The notes beneath the pieces were generated by a model. The model was not told the DNA's origin. It did not search any database and saw only the letters and a program-made list of their open reading frames with translations. A stretch of 64,000 nucleotides of DNA. Source: Zonotrichia leucophrys gambelii. Taxonomy: Eukaryota; Chordata; Aves; Passeriformes; Passerellidae. Position numbers and translations under genes: made by a program. The stretch spans positions 5,541,001 through 5,605,000 of the forward strand of contig NC_088188.1 in assembly GCF_028769735.1 (NCBI RefSeq), in the 5' to 3' direction. Positions 28,001-38,137 of the stretch are shown piece after piece. Position 1 is the first letter of the stretch; each line of letters starts with the position of its first letter.

Positions 28001-31000
28001 TCATGATGCTGAATTTGCAAGCTTATATTGATTTCCGTGGCAACAGACCAGGCTGCTGTGAATTCAGAATCCCTGACTGAATCCAGAATCCCTGACTGAA
28101 TCCAGAATCCCTGACTGAATCCAGAATCCCTGACTCTCTGCTGGGCTCCAGGAACAGGAGGGAGAAAGGCAGAAAGCATTCATCCCAACAGGTTTTTCTG
28201 CTTCTCTCAGAAAACAGTACTGGGGACAGTAAATGCCAGTGTCCTTCAGCTGCACTAAGACACAGGTTCAATTTTAACATCAGCCATTTTAAAATGCACC
28301 TTAAATTTAAGCTGTGCCAGATAAGGCTAAGAAAAAGTTGGTATTATCTTTGTAACATTAAAACCCAGGACAGCAAGCAGCAAGAAAACATCACTCAAAG
28401 TGCCATACAAAATGGCTGAATTCTGGGTGTGCTTTAAATGAAAAAGGCTTTATCCACACTGAAAACAGTTGTTTCTCTTGCTTTCAGTGACAGCAAGGAG
28501 TTTGAGACACCTGGGACTGAGGCACAGCCATCCTCAGCTGTTCCAGGGACATGTGCCACCACAGCTGAGTCCCAGGACAAGCTGAGGTGCCACAGGTACA
28601 AATTGCTTTTACCTGACATCCTTCCCCACAGTCATGGCTGCAATAACCTTCTTTACAGCTTCTTTCCTCTTCTCTTTCTTTTCATTGTTGAGTTCAGCCT
28701 TCAGCTCAAAAATCTCTCCTGGCAGAAGGAAGAAAAACAAACAGATTAAACCTCTCAGGAGAAGAAAAGGGTCTTGTTTTTGGTGTAATTCAAGAGTGAA
28801 TTTTTGCTTTCTTGGCCTTTTATGGGAATCATAAAACTGGCCCAGCTGCACTTGGAAGCTGTCAGACCTTGTGCAGAACATGGCTCACTGAGAAGCAAAG
28901 CTGCAACACTCAAGGGACTGATATGACTCCACCTTGCAGAGGAAAATGCCACAAACAAGAACCAAGCTGTGTGTGGCAGCTCTCCCACCTCCAGGACACC
29001 AAACCACATCCCTGGAGCATCTGTTTCTCTGAGGCAACCATTACATAAGCAGCATGAAAAGATACTTGGAGATGCCAGATTCGTGCCTGTAAGAAACAAA
29101 CTAAGCTAGGAATTTTGCCCAGACTTTTTTTAAGTTTTGCTCATCATTGAAAGCTTCCTCAGAAAGCTGGAGCAGAGCCCAAATGCTGTGGGTTCCTGAA
29201 ACAGGACAGCATGTGTTTAGTCCAGTGGAAAAAAGCTCAAAAGACAGAGCTACCACTAAGAAAAGCTGCATGTAACACAGCCTGTCTGGATTCCAAGGCT
29301 CCCAAAGCAGCATTAATTCCTCCAGATATGGCTGTGTGGAAAGCCAGGTCAGGCTGGGTCACCAAAGTGGCAATCAAGTTATAAAATAAAAAACAACATG
29401 TGCAAAAGGCTGTTTATCAGGCTTGTTCCAGACAGAGCCAGTGGTGTGAGAAGGATAATGCTCCCAACAGACAGACAGACAGCTTTCCTCAGGAAGGACA
29501 GCCAGCAGCATTCCCACTGGGAGCCACAGCCTGAGCACATGATAAAATATCCAAATATCCCTGACAAGTTCTAGCACCAACTTTCCATTCCTACACTTGC
29601 TCAGAGCAGCAGCACTAATTAAAATCTGACACACAGAGACTGCCAGGGACTCCACAAAAGAAGAGAAGCTGCTGCAGTGCAGAGACCACTCGTCATCCCT
29701 CTGCCTGAGGAAGAGCCTGGCATTACTCACCCAGAGCTCCTGCCCTGGAGCAGAGCTGAGGCAGCTCCAGCTCTCCCCCAGCCAGCCCACAAAAACCTGC
29801 CTTCAGCTCTGAACTTCCAGAGCTGCTCCTCTGAAAGATGTCAACTGCATTAGGTTCATTTATGAGCTCATTGTGAAGCTTAATGACACATAAATACATC
29901 AACAGTGTGGGTTTTTGCACTGGCAGGCATTCAGAGGGAGCACTCAGCCATTCTGCAAAGGAGAGGTTAATGCAAACCATTTTCCACATCTGCTGGAGAA
30001 TGATCAGGCTTAAATTGCACTCAGCAACAGTGTTTTGTTCAAGAACTGGTTAGAAAATCTGCCTGGGACAGCCTCAGCAGAACAAGCCTGTGATGGTGCT
30101 CACAGGGGTCTCATGTTGAAGGAAGAGACAAGGATTTTGACTCCGTATTTCAGGAGGCTTGATTTATTATTTTATAATATATATTACATTAAAACTATAC
30201 TAAAAGAATAGAAGAAAGGGTTTCATCTCAGAAGGCTAGCTAAGGTAAGAATAGAAAGAAATGAATAACAAAGATTTGTGGCTTGGACAGAGAGTCTGAG
30301 CCAGCTGACTGTGATTGGCCATTAATTAGAAACAACCACATGAAACCAATCACAGATGCACCTGTTGCATTCCACAGCAGCAGATAATCAATGTTTACAT
30401 TTTGTTCTTGAGGCCTCACAGCTTCTCAGGAGGAAAAACTCCTAAGGAAAGGATTTTCATGAAAAGATGTCTGTGACACAAGCCCTGCCCTGAAGCAGTT
30501 AAATGAGTAAAGTGATCCCAAAAAGCCTTTCCAGGATTCCCATTTTTAAGGGCAGCAGCTTGTCCTGAGGTGAGGTAGCCACCACACCTGCAGTAAAGGC
30601 AGAGGAAAGTCAAACAGTGCACCTGCAGCTTTGGAGAAAATGGCAGCAGGAAAACCCATTATGTTTGCTTGATGTATATATCCAATATATTAAATTCCTC
30701 ATATCAACCTAATCCTGTGATGCCCAAATTAACAACCACCCCTAGTTTGGCACTTGTTGGCCCATAACCAGAACTTTGCCTCTGCACTCAAATCCCATTG
30801 CTTTGCTTTCTGCTCCTTGAAAGAGCAGCAATTTGGGTCATTTTGTGAATCACAAAAACGTGTAATACCCCAGTTTTGTCTTTTGTCACCATGTGACCTA
30901 CTTTGGAAGTTTCTCCCTGGATGATTAAGAAGAGAAACAGGGACAGAGCTACCAGAAAAGCACCAGTTCTCCTGCATGCAGTTAAAAAAGCTGTGTAAAA

Positions 31001-31083
31001 ATAACCACCCACCACCTCCAATCCACTGCAGCAGCTCAACACCAACCTTTTTTATTGGTCGTGAAGTATTTGGAGTCCGTCAT
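1028..31083 (-). CDS. AP2B1: AP-2 complex subunit beta (beta-2 adaptin), N-terminal part; gene continues beyond the left edge
   Basis: Large beta subunit of the AP-2 adaptor, which links clathrin to cargo and the plasma membrane in endocytosis. Nine coding exons in transcript order: 31083-31047, 28718-28613, 26717-26582, 24446-24201, 11521-11331, 9412-9191, 8196-8076, 6008-5913, 1143-1028. Their phases join without a break into 423 codons plus two bases. The protein starts [20 protein letters not shown] and follows vertebrate AP2B1 almost residue for residue. It covers the HEAT-repeat trunk (Adaptin_N); the rest of the trunk, the hinge with the clathrin box and the ear lie outside the window. 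AP1B1 is a close paralogue, but the N-terminus MTDSKYFTT matches AP2B1. The start is the first ATG of the 31 kb exon. All introns are GT-AG except the one after codon 385, which uses a GC donor (5912-5911). The largest intron is 12.7 kb (11522-24200). First stretch 1-1027 is intron. Confidence 0.97.
2915..3072 (+). mobile_element. Truncated LTR, family A (5' part only)
   Basis: Matches the first ~160 bases of the other family A copies (GAAGCTGAGAGGCCTCAGGA, ACAAAATGTAAACAATGGTT, GGAATGCAACAGGTGGATC) and then diverges. No poly(A) part remains. Confidence 0.75.
8325..8465 (+). mobile_element. CR1 LINE 3' fragment
   Basis: CCATCCCTGGAAGTGTTCAA, GGAACTGGATGATCTTTAAG and GTCCCTTTCAAGCCAAACCA are standard CR1 3' end sequences in sense orientation, inside an AP2B1 intron. 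Confidence 0.85.
11206..11282. repeat. Near-perfect 35-bp inverted repeat (hairpin) beside an AP2B1 splice donor
   Basis: Left arm 11206-11240 (CACTGTGGCAGCACAAATAA...) and right arm 11248-11282 are reverse complements with 2 mismatches in 35, around a 7-base AAAAAAT loop. On the AP2B1 transcript it starts 48 bases after the donor at 11330. No target duplication is visible. It could be a MITE remnant, a template-switch product or a microRNA-like precursor. Confidence 0.9.
14170..14668 (+). mobile_element. LTR, family C, degraded
   Basis: Shares ordered blocks with the element at 24.6-25.1 kb: AAGATGGAGGAATT, GGTATTGGG, AAATATTGTA, TTTTAGATAAACAATTAATA, then CTTCTGCTCCTTTGA. It contains a TATA-like GGGTATAAAGA, an AATAAA and a short CTT microsatellite at 14321-14340. 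Ends are approximate and no duplication was found. Confidence 0.7.
15706..15830 (+). repeat. Short A/T-rich irregular tandem repeat
   Basis: Irregular copies of GGAGGAATTTATTGGAATT and AAATTTATTGATAAATTTGG over about 120 bases. Low information; possibly replication slippage. Confidence 0.6.
16810..16995 (+). mobile_element. CR1 LINE 3' fragment
   Basis: CCTGTGAGGGTGGTGAGGCC, CCCCATCCCTGGAAGTTCTG and AAGGTCCCTCCCAACCCAAA with a TTCTGTGATTC tail are CR1 3' end sequence in sense orientation. Confidence 0.85.
21808..21837. repeat. Perfect 13-bp inverted repeat with 4-base loop
   Basis: TCAACTTAACTAA at 21808-21820 and its exact reverse complement at 21825-21837, loop AAGG. It lies in the large AP2B1 intron. 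No transposon ends or duplication seen. Confidence 0.85.
23761..24155 (+). mobile_element. LTR, family B
   Basis: Starts TGGCATTCACATTCCCTGAA, with AGGGTTTTTCTCCTGGGAAG, GATTGTTTACCCACAGGTGA, CTTTGGCCAATCAGGGACTC and a TAGTATA-rich poly(A) region (TAATAAAGTAATAAATTAG). The end is uncertain because a roughly 25-bp segment (CTGAGAACATGGAGTCAGAG and its copy) is duplicated there. It ends close to the AP2B1 exon at 24201. Confidence 0.75.
24570..25116 (+). mobile_element. LTR, family C
   Basis: About 547 bp from TGTCGGAACCCAGGAAATTC to ACTTTCTAACA, with a poly(A)-type AAACAATAAACAACC near the 3' end. Ordered similarity to the 14.2-14.7 kb copy supports an LTR. I found no target duplication. Confidence 0.75.
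26815..27420 (-). mobile_element. CR1 LINE fragment (~600 bp), antisense to the plus strand
   Basis: The plus strand shows the complement of CR1: CCCTGGCACAACTGGAGG, TCACCTGGGAGAAGGGACTG, CCTCCTTTTCTCCAGACTGA, CAATGTCCTTCTTGTCATGA and GATCCCCCTGCAGAGCATTC. Its open frames are broken, so it is an old copy. It lies in the AP2B1 intron upstream of the exon at 26582-26717. Confidence 0.88.
28062..28137 (+). repeat. 19-bp tandem repeat, 4 copies
   Basis: Unit ATCCAGAATCCCTGACTGA repeated four times with one change in the first copy, in an AP2B1 intron. Confidence 0.9.
30089..30478 (-). mobile_element. Solo LTR, family A
   Basis: A 390-bp element on the minus strand, flanked by the 6-bp duplication CAAGCC (30083-30088 and 30479-30484). 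It carries the same blocks as the other family A copies, including a TTTATTATTTTATAATATAT poly(A) region read in reverse. It lies in the AP2B1 intron before the start-codon exon. Confidence 0.9.
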
Positions 31084-31104
31084 GGTTCCAGCTCCTTAAA
31101 ACAC
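31084..31104 (-). other. AP2B1: AP2B1 5' UTR part of the start-codon exon
   Basis: Twenty-one bases lie between a splice acceptor (AG at 31106-31105 on the minus strand, after a pyrimidine-containing stretch) and the ATG at 31083. The exon therefore carries a short leader plus 37 coding bases. Only this acceptor is visible close to the ATG. Confidence 0.6.
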
Positions 31105-32400
31105 CTGAGAATATGAGGAATAAAAAAAGAACAAATCAGCTCCAAATGCAGTTTGGTGGCAACAGCCAGTTTGTGAGGCAGGAACTCGAGCAAAGATGGT
31201 TGGTGAGTGAAGGAGGAAGCAAAAACTTCACATCCACAGGCACGAGTTCCCCAATCTTCATCCTGCACCTGCTGGTTTTACTTGGCAAAGCAGGGATTTA
31301 AATGGCTTGCTAAAAACACAACAGTGCTGCTCAGCCCAGCTTCCTAAATTCTCAGTCTCAGCAGGCAAAAGGTATTTTTTGAACTCCTTGTAAGCAGCAG
31401 ATGCTGGTGTGCTGTGCAGCTGCCTTTCCTGGGTACACAGATTCATTTTCCAAGGAAAAGCACATCCAGTGTCTCGCCTGGCAGGGAGAAGTGCATGTTT
31501 CAGACAAAGGAAACTGTCATCTCATCTCCCCCTAACGATATCTGCCTGTGCTGCATCTCATGGAAGGCACAATTAACCCCACTTGCAGCACCCACCCCCA
31601 GGCCTTTCATTCCTTTCCCTCCTTTTGTTCCCTGCAGATGCAAAACAATGTTTTTTTCTGAAAAGAGAAACCATTACTTTTCAGTTTTTTCAAGCTTGAA
31701 ACTGAAATATTTCTCTGCCAAGATCTGACATCCCACCTCTGAGACACACACACAGAGCTCATTATTTCTGTGCTGCTCTGCTTTTTTGGTTCTTTTTTTG
31801 GGTTTTTTTTTGTGGACAGGATGGAAAAATGCTGTTGGAGCAGCAAATGCTCAGCAGAGCCACAAGAGTGGTCTCACCAGTACCACAGAACTAAATGAAT
31901 GCCTTGGAATGCATGGATTGCCCAAACATATGTGGATATCTGTCATTTTATTCTTACAATTGCTAGCTCTGTGACAAATGGAAACAATTTTCAAAACAAG
32001 CAGAGAAGTGGGCACTTTTACTGCTTTTGATGAAAGGCTGTATCAATGCTAGGAACTATGACCCTAAAACCATCTCAAAAAGAAAAGGGAGGAAAGAAAT
32101 TATAAAATCCTATCTTTTTGGCCCCAGTTCCCCTCTTCTTACACATCCTTCCATGACCTTAAAGGCTGCCAGCAAAGCAGTAAATCATGTTCCCTAAATG
32201 CTGCCTGTCTTGCCTCTAAGCCCTGCAGGTCTTGCTGGCTCAGCAGCAAAAGGACCAGCACAGCTCTGAACTCCAGGGCTGCCCAGCACTGCAATCAAAC
32301 TGCTCTTCCTTAACCCTTTCCTCCCTCATCCCTTCACCAACCCCCAACGCCATCACCTTTCCACATTCCCACATCCACCTGGACCAGCTGAACACCCCAG

Positions 32401-32430
32401 CAGTTGAATTCCCAGCAGTTGAATTCCCAG
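32401..32430 (+). repeat. 15-bp tandem duplication
   Basis: CAGTTGAATTCCCAG occurs twice in a row, with a partial third copy. Minor feature within AP2B1 intron 1. Confidence 0.7.
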
Positions 32431-34179
32431 CAGTGCCCCAATTTCCACCTTTTTTTCATGGGATAATCCTGTCCAGCTGCCAAACATCTGGATGAGGATC
32501 AACCTGTTGCTTTTCCCAGTTTCCTTGTGCTGCTGCCTGCTCTGTTTCCACCTCATCCAATTAGGCTGAATGACTGGGTTTGCTTTGATTTCTCTCCCTT
32601 TCTGCTCCTGCCAAGCCTGGGGACAGCTCTGGAAACACATTCCTCGTGCAGAGGAGGTTTTAACCTCCTTCCAAAACAGAGAAAGCCACAATGAGTGCAA
32701 TTTTCCCAACAAAAAAAAAAAATCTCACAGCCCCTCCCTGAAAGCAGAGGCTGCTGTGGAGCTTGTTTTGTAATTAAAATCAGAGTCTGTGTTCAGCTGC
32801 AACATTATTGCTGACAGAGTCCTTCGGGTTTGAGCTCAGCTTAAAAGGAAGACTTAAATAAAATGTTTTTCTCTGCCAGAGAATTTGGCACAGGGCCATG
32901 CACAAAGCACTGGACGTGGCCTCGATGTTCTTTGTTTGCATTATGTGGGGATTTGTCAGCCAGGGTCACATCTCAGCTGAGCTACTCTAATACAGCTTTA
33001 ACTGGGGCCACAGCAGCAGATTAGGGAGAAATTGGAAGGGGGGAGGAAAAAAACCCAACCCAAACACCACAAACATCAGCCCAGCTGAATAAAGCTACAC
33101 ACAGAGAGGAAGGAACCCTGCTGGATTTCAGAGATGGTCATTAAACCCCAAGGGCAGCACATTATGTTGTTTTTCTCCTTTCAGATATTGTTGTTTTTCT
33201 CCTTTCATTTACTTGGAAACGTGAAAAATCCTAGAAACACTCAGGCAGGGCCAAGCACAGCTCATGGCTCCTCTGATGGAGGTAAATGAGAGCTGCCTTA
33301 GGTGAATAACCAACCTGCCCTACTCCATGTGCAGCACAGGAAAAAGCTGCTTTTCTCACCAGCACACAGATTGCTGCTTCATGTGTGTCAGAGCTTGCTT
33401 TGCACACTGTTCAGAGACAGCCTGCCAGCAGCACTGGGCATTATCTCATCACCAACAACCCCAGTGTGCTTCACAGCAAATGGAAGCAGATATTTCAAAC
33501 ACTGCACAAAATGCCAGCTCCTTGTAAATCTCAAACCAAGGAGAGCCAGGGGAAATTAGAACATCATGAGCAGCCTTGTATTTTCACAAGAAAAATCTGC
33601 TTTAGACTGCTCCCTCCTCACTAGAGATGGAAACAGGTAAGAGGTGCTCAGAGCTGACAGCAAAAGGCTCCTCCTGATCCAACCCCAGCAAGTGAGGAGA
33701 GATGAGAGGGAGGAATGGCTCCAGAAAGCTCCAGCAATGCTCAGTGCTACCAACAGTGGCTTGGCATTTCACTGCAGACTGAACCAAAGCAAGAAAAGCC
33801 TCCTCAGCCCAAACCCACACAGAAAACCTGACCCTGTGTCTGAGCAACACCTGCCTGACCCCACACACGACTCCCGTCAGCCTGAGCTGCTCCCCAGCAC
33901 TGATCCCACACAGGATGGGGGCAGGTTTAAGGGCCTTGGGATTAAGGCAAGCTCCTGCACACTGAAACCATCAATCCCTAAATCTCTCCAGTGATCCCTG
34001 GTTTAGCTCCAGTGGAAGTGGTGCCACCCATTTTTCCTGGAAAGCCTCTCAAGGAGCTGTGTGACAGCCCAAGCGTGGCCCAGGGCCACTGGAGAGCCAG
34101 GGAGACAAACAGAACAATGGAACGTGGATGGCAGAGGGAGAGCTGGGCCTGCAGCCCTGAACTTGTGCTGGCACGAGGA

Positions 34180-35210
34180 TTTTGTTCCCATCCTGGGGAC
34201 CCATCACCCCCATTCCATGGAAGCCCCATCCCAGCCCCTCCCACAGCTCCAGCAGGACTCCCAGCACCCACCCACCCTCCACTGGCATCCCAGTACCCCC
34301 CTCAAGCCCCCTGCCCACCAGCCCTTCCTCCTCAGCACCATTGCCCAGATCTCTCCCAGTATCCCCCAGTCACAGCAGCATTCCCCACAAATCCCAGTTC
34401 CCCTCCCCAGCACTCCCAGTCCCTCTCAGCACCCAGCCCTAATCCCTGCCTGCCCCCACCAGTATCCCAGCACCTTGCTATGCTCATTCCCATCCCACCA
34501 GGCCCATCCCAGTCCAATCCCTCACTCCAGACCAGTGCATCCTTCCAGGACCCACTGACCCCACTGCTCTCACCCCTCCATCTCCTCCACAACCATCTGC
34601 CCAGTCCTTCCAGTGGCCTCTTCCAGTACATCACCAGAGCCACTGCCAGTGCCTCACCAGTGATTCTCCCACCCCATCCCAGTTCCCACCTCCCAGTAAC
34701 CCCTCCCAATGCCCCTTCCCACCTTATCCCAGGCGTCCCTCTCAGTGCCCTCTCCCAATGGCACCTCCCACCCTATCCCAGTTCCCTTTTCCAGTACCCC
34801 TCACCTCTCCCAGAGCCCCCTCCCAATGCTCCTTCCCACCTTATCTCAGTTCCCCCTCCCAATTCCCCCTCGGTGCCCCCTCCCACCCTATCCCAGTTGC
34901 CTTTTCCAGTGCCCCTCACGTCTCCCAGTGCCCCTTCCCACCCACACCAGTCCCCCCACCCCTCCTCTCCCCTCCCAGCCCCTCCCATCATCCCCCAGCC
35001 CCTCCCTGAGCAGTTTCTCTCCCCTCCCTATCCCAGTTCTTCACACCTCCTCCTGCCATCCCCTCCCAGCGCCCTCCCCGCCCTACGGCGGCACCCCAGC
35101 ACTGCCCTCACCTCTCCCAGCACCCCCTCAGCCCCTCCCAATTCCCCACCCGCCCTGCCGCAGTGCCCCGCCGCTGACCCTCACCGCTCCCGTGTCCCTC
35201 CCGCGCCCTC
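34180..35210. repeat. Pyrimidine-rich degenerate repeat block in AP2B1 intron 1
   Basis: About 1 kb of plus-strand sequence built from loose variants of CCCAGT / CCCCTCCCA / CCTATCCCAG motifs, with almost no G runs. The minus strand, which is the AP2B1 transcript strand, is correspondingly G-rich. A long open frame crosses it, but its translation is Pro/Ser low complexity. It is best read as an old, decayed minisatellite next to the CpG island. Confidence 0.75.
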
Positions 35211-35440
35211 AGCCCCGGCCCCACTCACGGACCGGACTCACCGCTGCGGGGGCGGCGGCGGAACCGGAAGCGGCGGGGCCGGGCGGACTTGGATCAGCGA
35301 GATCGAACCCTCCACGCCCAGAGCGGCCGCGCCCCGCTACCATAGAGCGGCAGCAGCGGGCGGAGCGCCGGCGGGCCGCGCTTCCGGGGGGCGGGGCGGG
35401 GCAGAGGCGCCCCCTAGCGGCGGGGCGGTGTGGCGGTGTC
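35180..35440. promoter_or_regulatory. Bidirectional CpG-island promoter of AP2B1 and PEX12
   Basis: AP2B1 (minus) and PEX12 (plus) diverge here: AP2B1's inferred exon 1 and the PEX12 ATG are about 200 bases apart. The stretch is dense in CpG and has no TATA box. It contains ETS/GABP-type cores in both orientations (CCGGAAG at 35264-35270, CTTCCGG at 35381-35387) and GC boxes (GGGGCGGGG around 35390-35401). The PEX12 ATG sits in CATGGCGGA, which resembles a YY1 element. Site calls are by eye and not proof of binding. Confidence 0.7.
35242..35340 (-). other. AP2B1: Probable AP2B1 non-coding first exon
   Basis: A strong donor (GCG|GTGAGT, GT at 35241-35240 on the minus strand) ends a GC-rich block in the CpG island that also serves PEX12. 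It would splice to the acceptor at 31105, giving a 4.1 kb first intron. A second possible donor, GTGAGTGGG, lies about 15 bases further on, near 35225. The upper (5') limit is a guess because no transcript data are available. Confidence 0.45.
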
Positions 35441-38137
35441 ATGGCGGAGGTGGGCGCTCACCTCACGGCCGCCCCGGCCGGGGAGGAGCGGCCGTCCGTG
35501 TTCGAGGCGGTGGCCCAGGACAGCCTGATGGCCGCCGTGAAACCCGCCCTGCAGCACCTGGTCAAGGTGAGGGTGAGGGTGAAGGGAGAGTAGGGGGGCC
35601 GGTGTGTAACTCCGGGACACTCGCAGGCAGCGGGACAGTTGTGAGCCACCTGGGCTGTTTGAGAATTAGAGGCGTCGTTTATGGCTGCTGTGATTTATAA
35701 TTTAGCATTTTACTCCTTCCCTGTGAGGGTGAGGAGGCCCTGGCGCAGAGAAGCTGTGGCTGCCCCATCCCTGAGTGTTCAAATCCAAATTGGACGGGGC
35801 TTGGAGCACAGGGATAGTAAAAAGTGTCTAGCTGCAACCACATAATTTTTAATGCTCCTTCCAACCCAAATCACTCTGATTCCTCCTTTTTCCTTTTGCA
35901 ACAGGTGCTTGCCGAGTCCAATCCTGCCCGGTACGGTTTCCTCTGGCGGTGGTTTGATGAGATTTACGTCCTTCTGGATTTGCTGCTGCAGCAGCACTAC
36001 CTGGCCAGGTGCAGCGCCTCCTTCTCGGAGAACTTCTACAGCATGAAGAGGATCCCCATGGGAAGCGGCAGACAGCGACCTCTGGCCACAGCTGGCCTGC
36101 CAAAGAGGCACCACTGGAAATCTCTGCTCCTGCTGGTTCTTGTTCCTTACCTGAAAGGAAAGCTGGAGAAACTGGTGTCCAGCCTGAGGGAGGAGGATGA
36201 GTACTCCATCCACCCTCCCTCATCGTCCTGGAAACGCTTCTACAGAGCTTTTCTAGCTGCTTACCCCTATGTAAACATGACCTGGGAGGGCTGGTTTCTT
36301 ATCCAGCAGCTGTGCTACATCCTGGGCAAGGCTGAGCATCATTCCCCCATGCTGAAGCTGGCTGGTGTCCGCCTGGTCAGGCTGACTGCAGAGGATATCC
36401 AGGCCCTGGAGAAGAAATGGGCTGAAAGCACCTCAAGTCAAACACACAGGTATGGCAGAACCTGGCTCAGGTGTTGCCCTCCAGGGTGTTCCATGGGTGT
36501 GTAAATTTAGGGGTGATGCTGCAAGGTAAAAGTGCCTTGTTCTCCAAAAATTCAAATTGAAAGTTCACAAAATGTGCTCCAAAATGGTGTATTGAGAGCG
36601 AAAATAAGGAAACCAGTAGCAGGGATTAGCTTGAAACTATTTTCTGGTAATAAAATTTCAGACTTTGGGGGTGTTTTTGGGCATGCAAACCTTTATTCTG
36701 TTCAGTCTTCCCCTGCACTTTTCCAGCAAAGGAGGGGCAGCAGTTGCAGCAACGTTGCTGAAAAGATTGAAAGTTATTTCTTTGATTTTCCTAAGCAGCA
36801 GCTGGTCATGGCCACACTGAATACCTTGTGAAATGGTGACCTGGAGTGAAACACTCTGTGCTCCAGGATCCTTTAATCCAAATTCTTCTGATTTAGACTA
36901 CTGAAAAAAACAGGATTTGGATCTTCCTTAAAATAAAAAAAGAACCTGAAAGATCCTAATAAGTGCAAACATGGGACACAGCAACCAACTAATTTAGGAT
37001 TAAGGAATTGTATGAAGCTGTCACTCCCCAGATGCTTTTCCCCATGGTTTCTAGATGGATAAACATGAAGTAGTAAGCATCTTGGATCTTCCTTAAGATA
37101 AAAAAAGAACCTGAAAGATCCTAATAAGTGCAAACATGGGACACAGCAACCAACTAATTTAGGATTAAGGAATTGTATGAAGCTGTCACTCCCCAGGTGC
37201 TTTTCCCCATGGTTTCTAGATGGATAAACGTGCAGTAGTAACCATCTTGGATCTTCCTTAAAATAAAAATCTGAAACATCCTAATAAGTGCAAATATGGG
37301 ACACAGTGACCAGCGAATTTAGCATGAAGGAGCTGTATGAAGCTCTCACTCCCCAAATGGTTTTCCCCATGGTTTCTAGATGGATAAACATGCACTAGTA
37401 ACCACCTTAGATCTTCCTTAAAATAAAAAAAGAATCTGAAACATCCTAATAAATGCAAACATGGGACCAACTTAGCATGAAGGAGCTGTATGAAGCAGTC
37501 ACTCCCCAGGTGCTTTTCCCCACAGTTTCTAGATGGATAAATGTGCAGTAGTAACCATCTTAAAATTAAAAAAAAATCTGAAACGTTCTAATAAGTCCAA
37601 ACATGGGACACAGTGACCAGCTAATTTAGGATTAAGGAGCTGTATGAAGCTGTCACTCCCCAGGTGCTCTTCCCCATGGTTTCTAGATGGATGAATGTGC
37701 AGTAGTAACCATCTCTCCCTGCTTCTCTCTGCTGCAGCTTTACCTCACGAGTGCAGTCAGCCCTGAGGAGAGCTCTGGGCGCCGTCGCCGTCTCGCTGTC
37801 CACCGGCCTGTCCGTCAGCGTCTTCTTCCTGCAGTTCCTGGACTGGTGGTACTCCTCAGAAAACCAGGAGACCATCAAGTCCCTGACAGCCCTCCCCACG
37901 CCCCCGCCCCCTGTGCACCTGGATCACGAGCCCAGCTCAGCTGTGCTGCCCAGCCTGAAGTCCGTGTGCCCCCTGTGCCGCAAGGTGCGCGTCAACGCCA
38001 CGGCCCTGGCCACGTCCGGCTTCGTGTTCTGCTACCGCTGTGCCCACGGCTTTGTGAAGGCTCACCAGCGCTGCCCAGTCACGGGCTATGCCACAGAGCT
38101 GCAGCACCTGGTCAAACTCTACTCCCCTGAGAGCTGA
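35441..38137 (+). CDS. PEX12: Peroxisome assembly protein 12 (peroxin-12), RING-type
   Basis: Integral peroxisomal membrane protein that, with PEX2 and PEX10, forms the ubiquitin-ligase channel that recycles the import receptor PEX5. Three exons: 35441-35566, 35905-36449 and 37738-38137. Together they are 1071 bases, 356 aa plus stop, against 359 aa in human. Exon 1 starts [12 protein letters not shown]; the start is the ATG in the CpG island. The N-terminal 270 residues contain the hydrophobic membrane segments, for example [11 protein letters not shown] and the stretch ending [10 protein letters not shown] near 253-262. The C-terminal zinc-binding RING has Cys301, Cys304, Cys322, Cys325 and Cys336, the reduced single-zinc pattern of PEX12. 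The protein ends LYSPES. All introns are GT-AG. Intron 1 (338 b) holds a CR1 fragment. Intron 2 (about 1.3 kb) holds a tandem array of about 160-bp units. Confidence 0.98.
35715..35880 (+). mobile_element. CR1 LINE 3' fragment in PEX12 intron 1
   Basis: The fragment runs from CTGTGAGGGTGAGGAGGCCC through CTGCCCCATCCCTGAGTGTTC to CTCCTTCCAACCCAAATCA. This is the typical 3' end of chicken-repeat-1 elements in sense orientation. It fills about half of the 338-base intron. Confidence 0.8.
36920..37715 (+). repeat. Tandem array of ~150-166 bp units in PEX12 intron 2
   Basis: About five copies of a unit that begins GATCTTCCTTAAAATAAAA and includes GCTTTTCCCCATGGTTTCTA and GATGGATAAA. Unit starts are visible at 36920, 37085, 37250 and 37410, with a fifth copy from about 37558. 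The copies differ by point changes and small deletions. The array ends about 22 bases before the exon 3 acceptor (AG at 37736-37737). Confidence 0.9.

Larger units (their letters stand above)
31105..35241 (-). other. AP2B1 first intron (inferred): no gene seen
   Basis: This 4.1 kb stretch holds no exon that I recognise. It contains A/T-rich and simple sequence (A-runs near 32709), a 15-bp duplication at 32401-32430, and at 34180-35210 a very pyrimidine-rich low-complexity block listed separately. Confidence 0.5.

Noticed and set aside
33991..35700. 569-codon open frame on the plus strand
   Set aside because: The translation is low-complexity Pro/Ser from the pyrimidine-rich repeat, then CpG-island sequence, and it overlaps PEX12 exon 1 out of frame. 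It lacks any domain.
37687..38130. 147-codon plus-strand open frame over PEX12 exon 3
   Set aside because: Wrong reading frame; the true frame gives the RING domain ending LYSPES.
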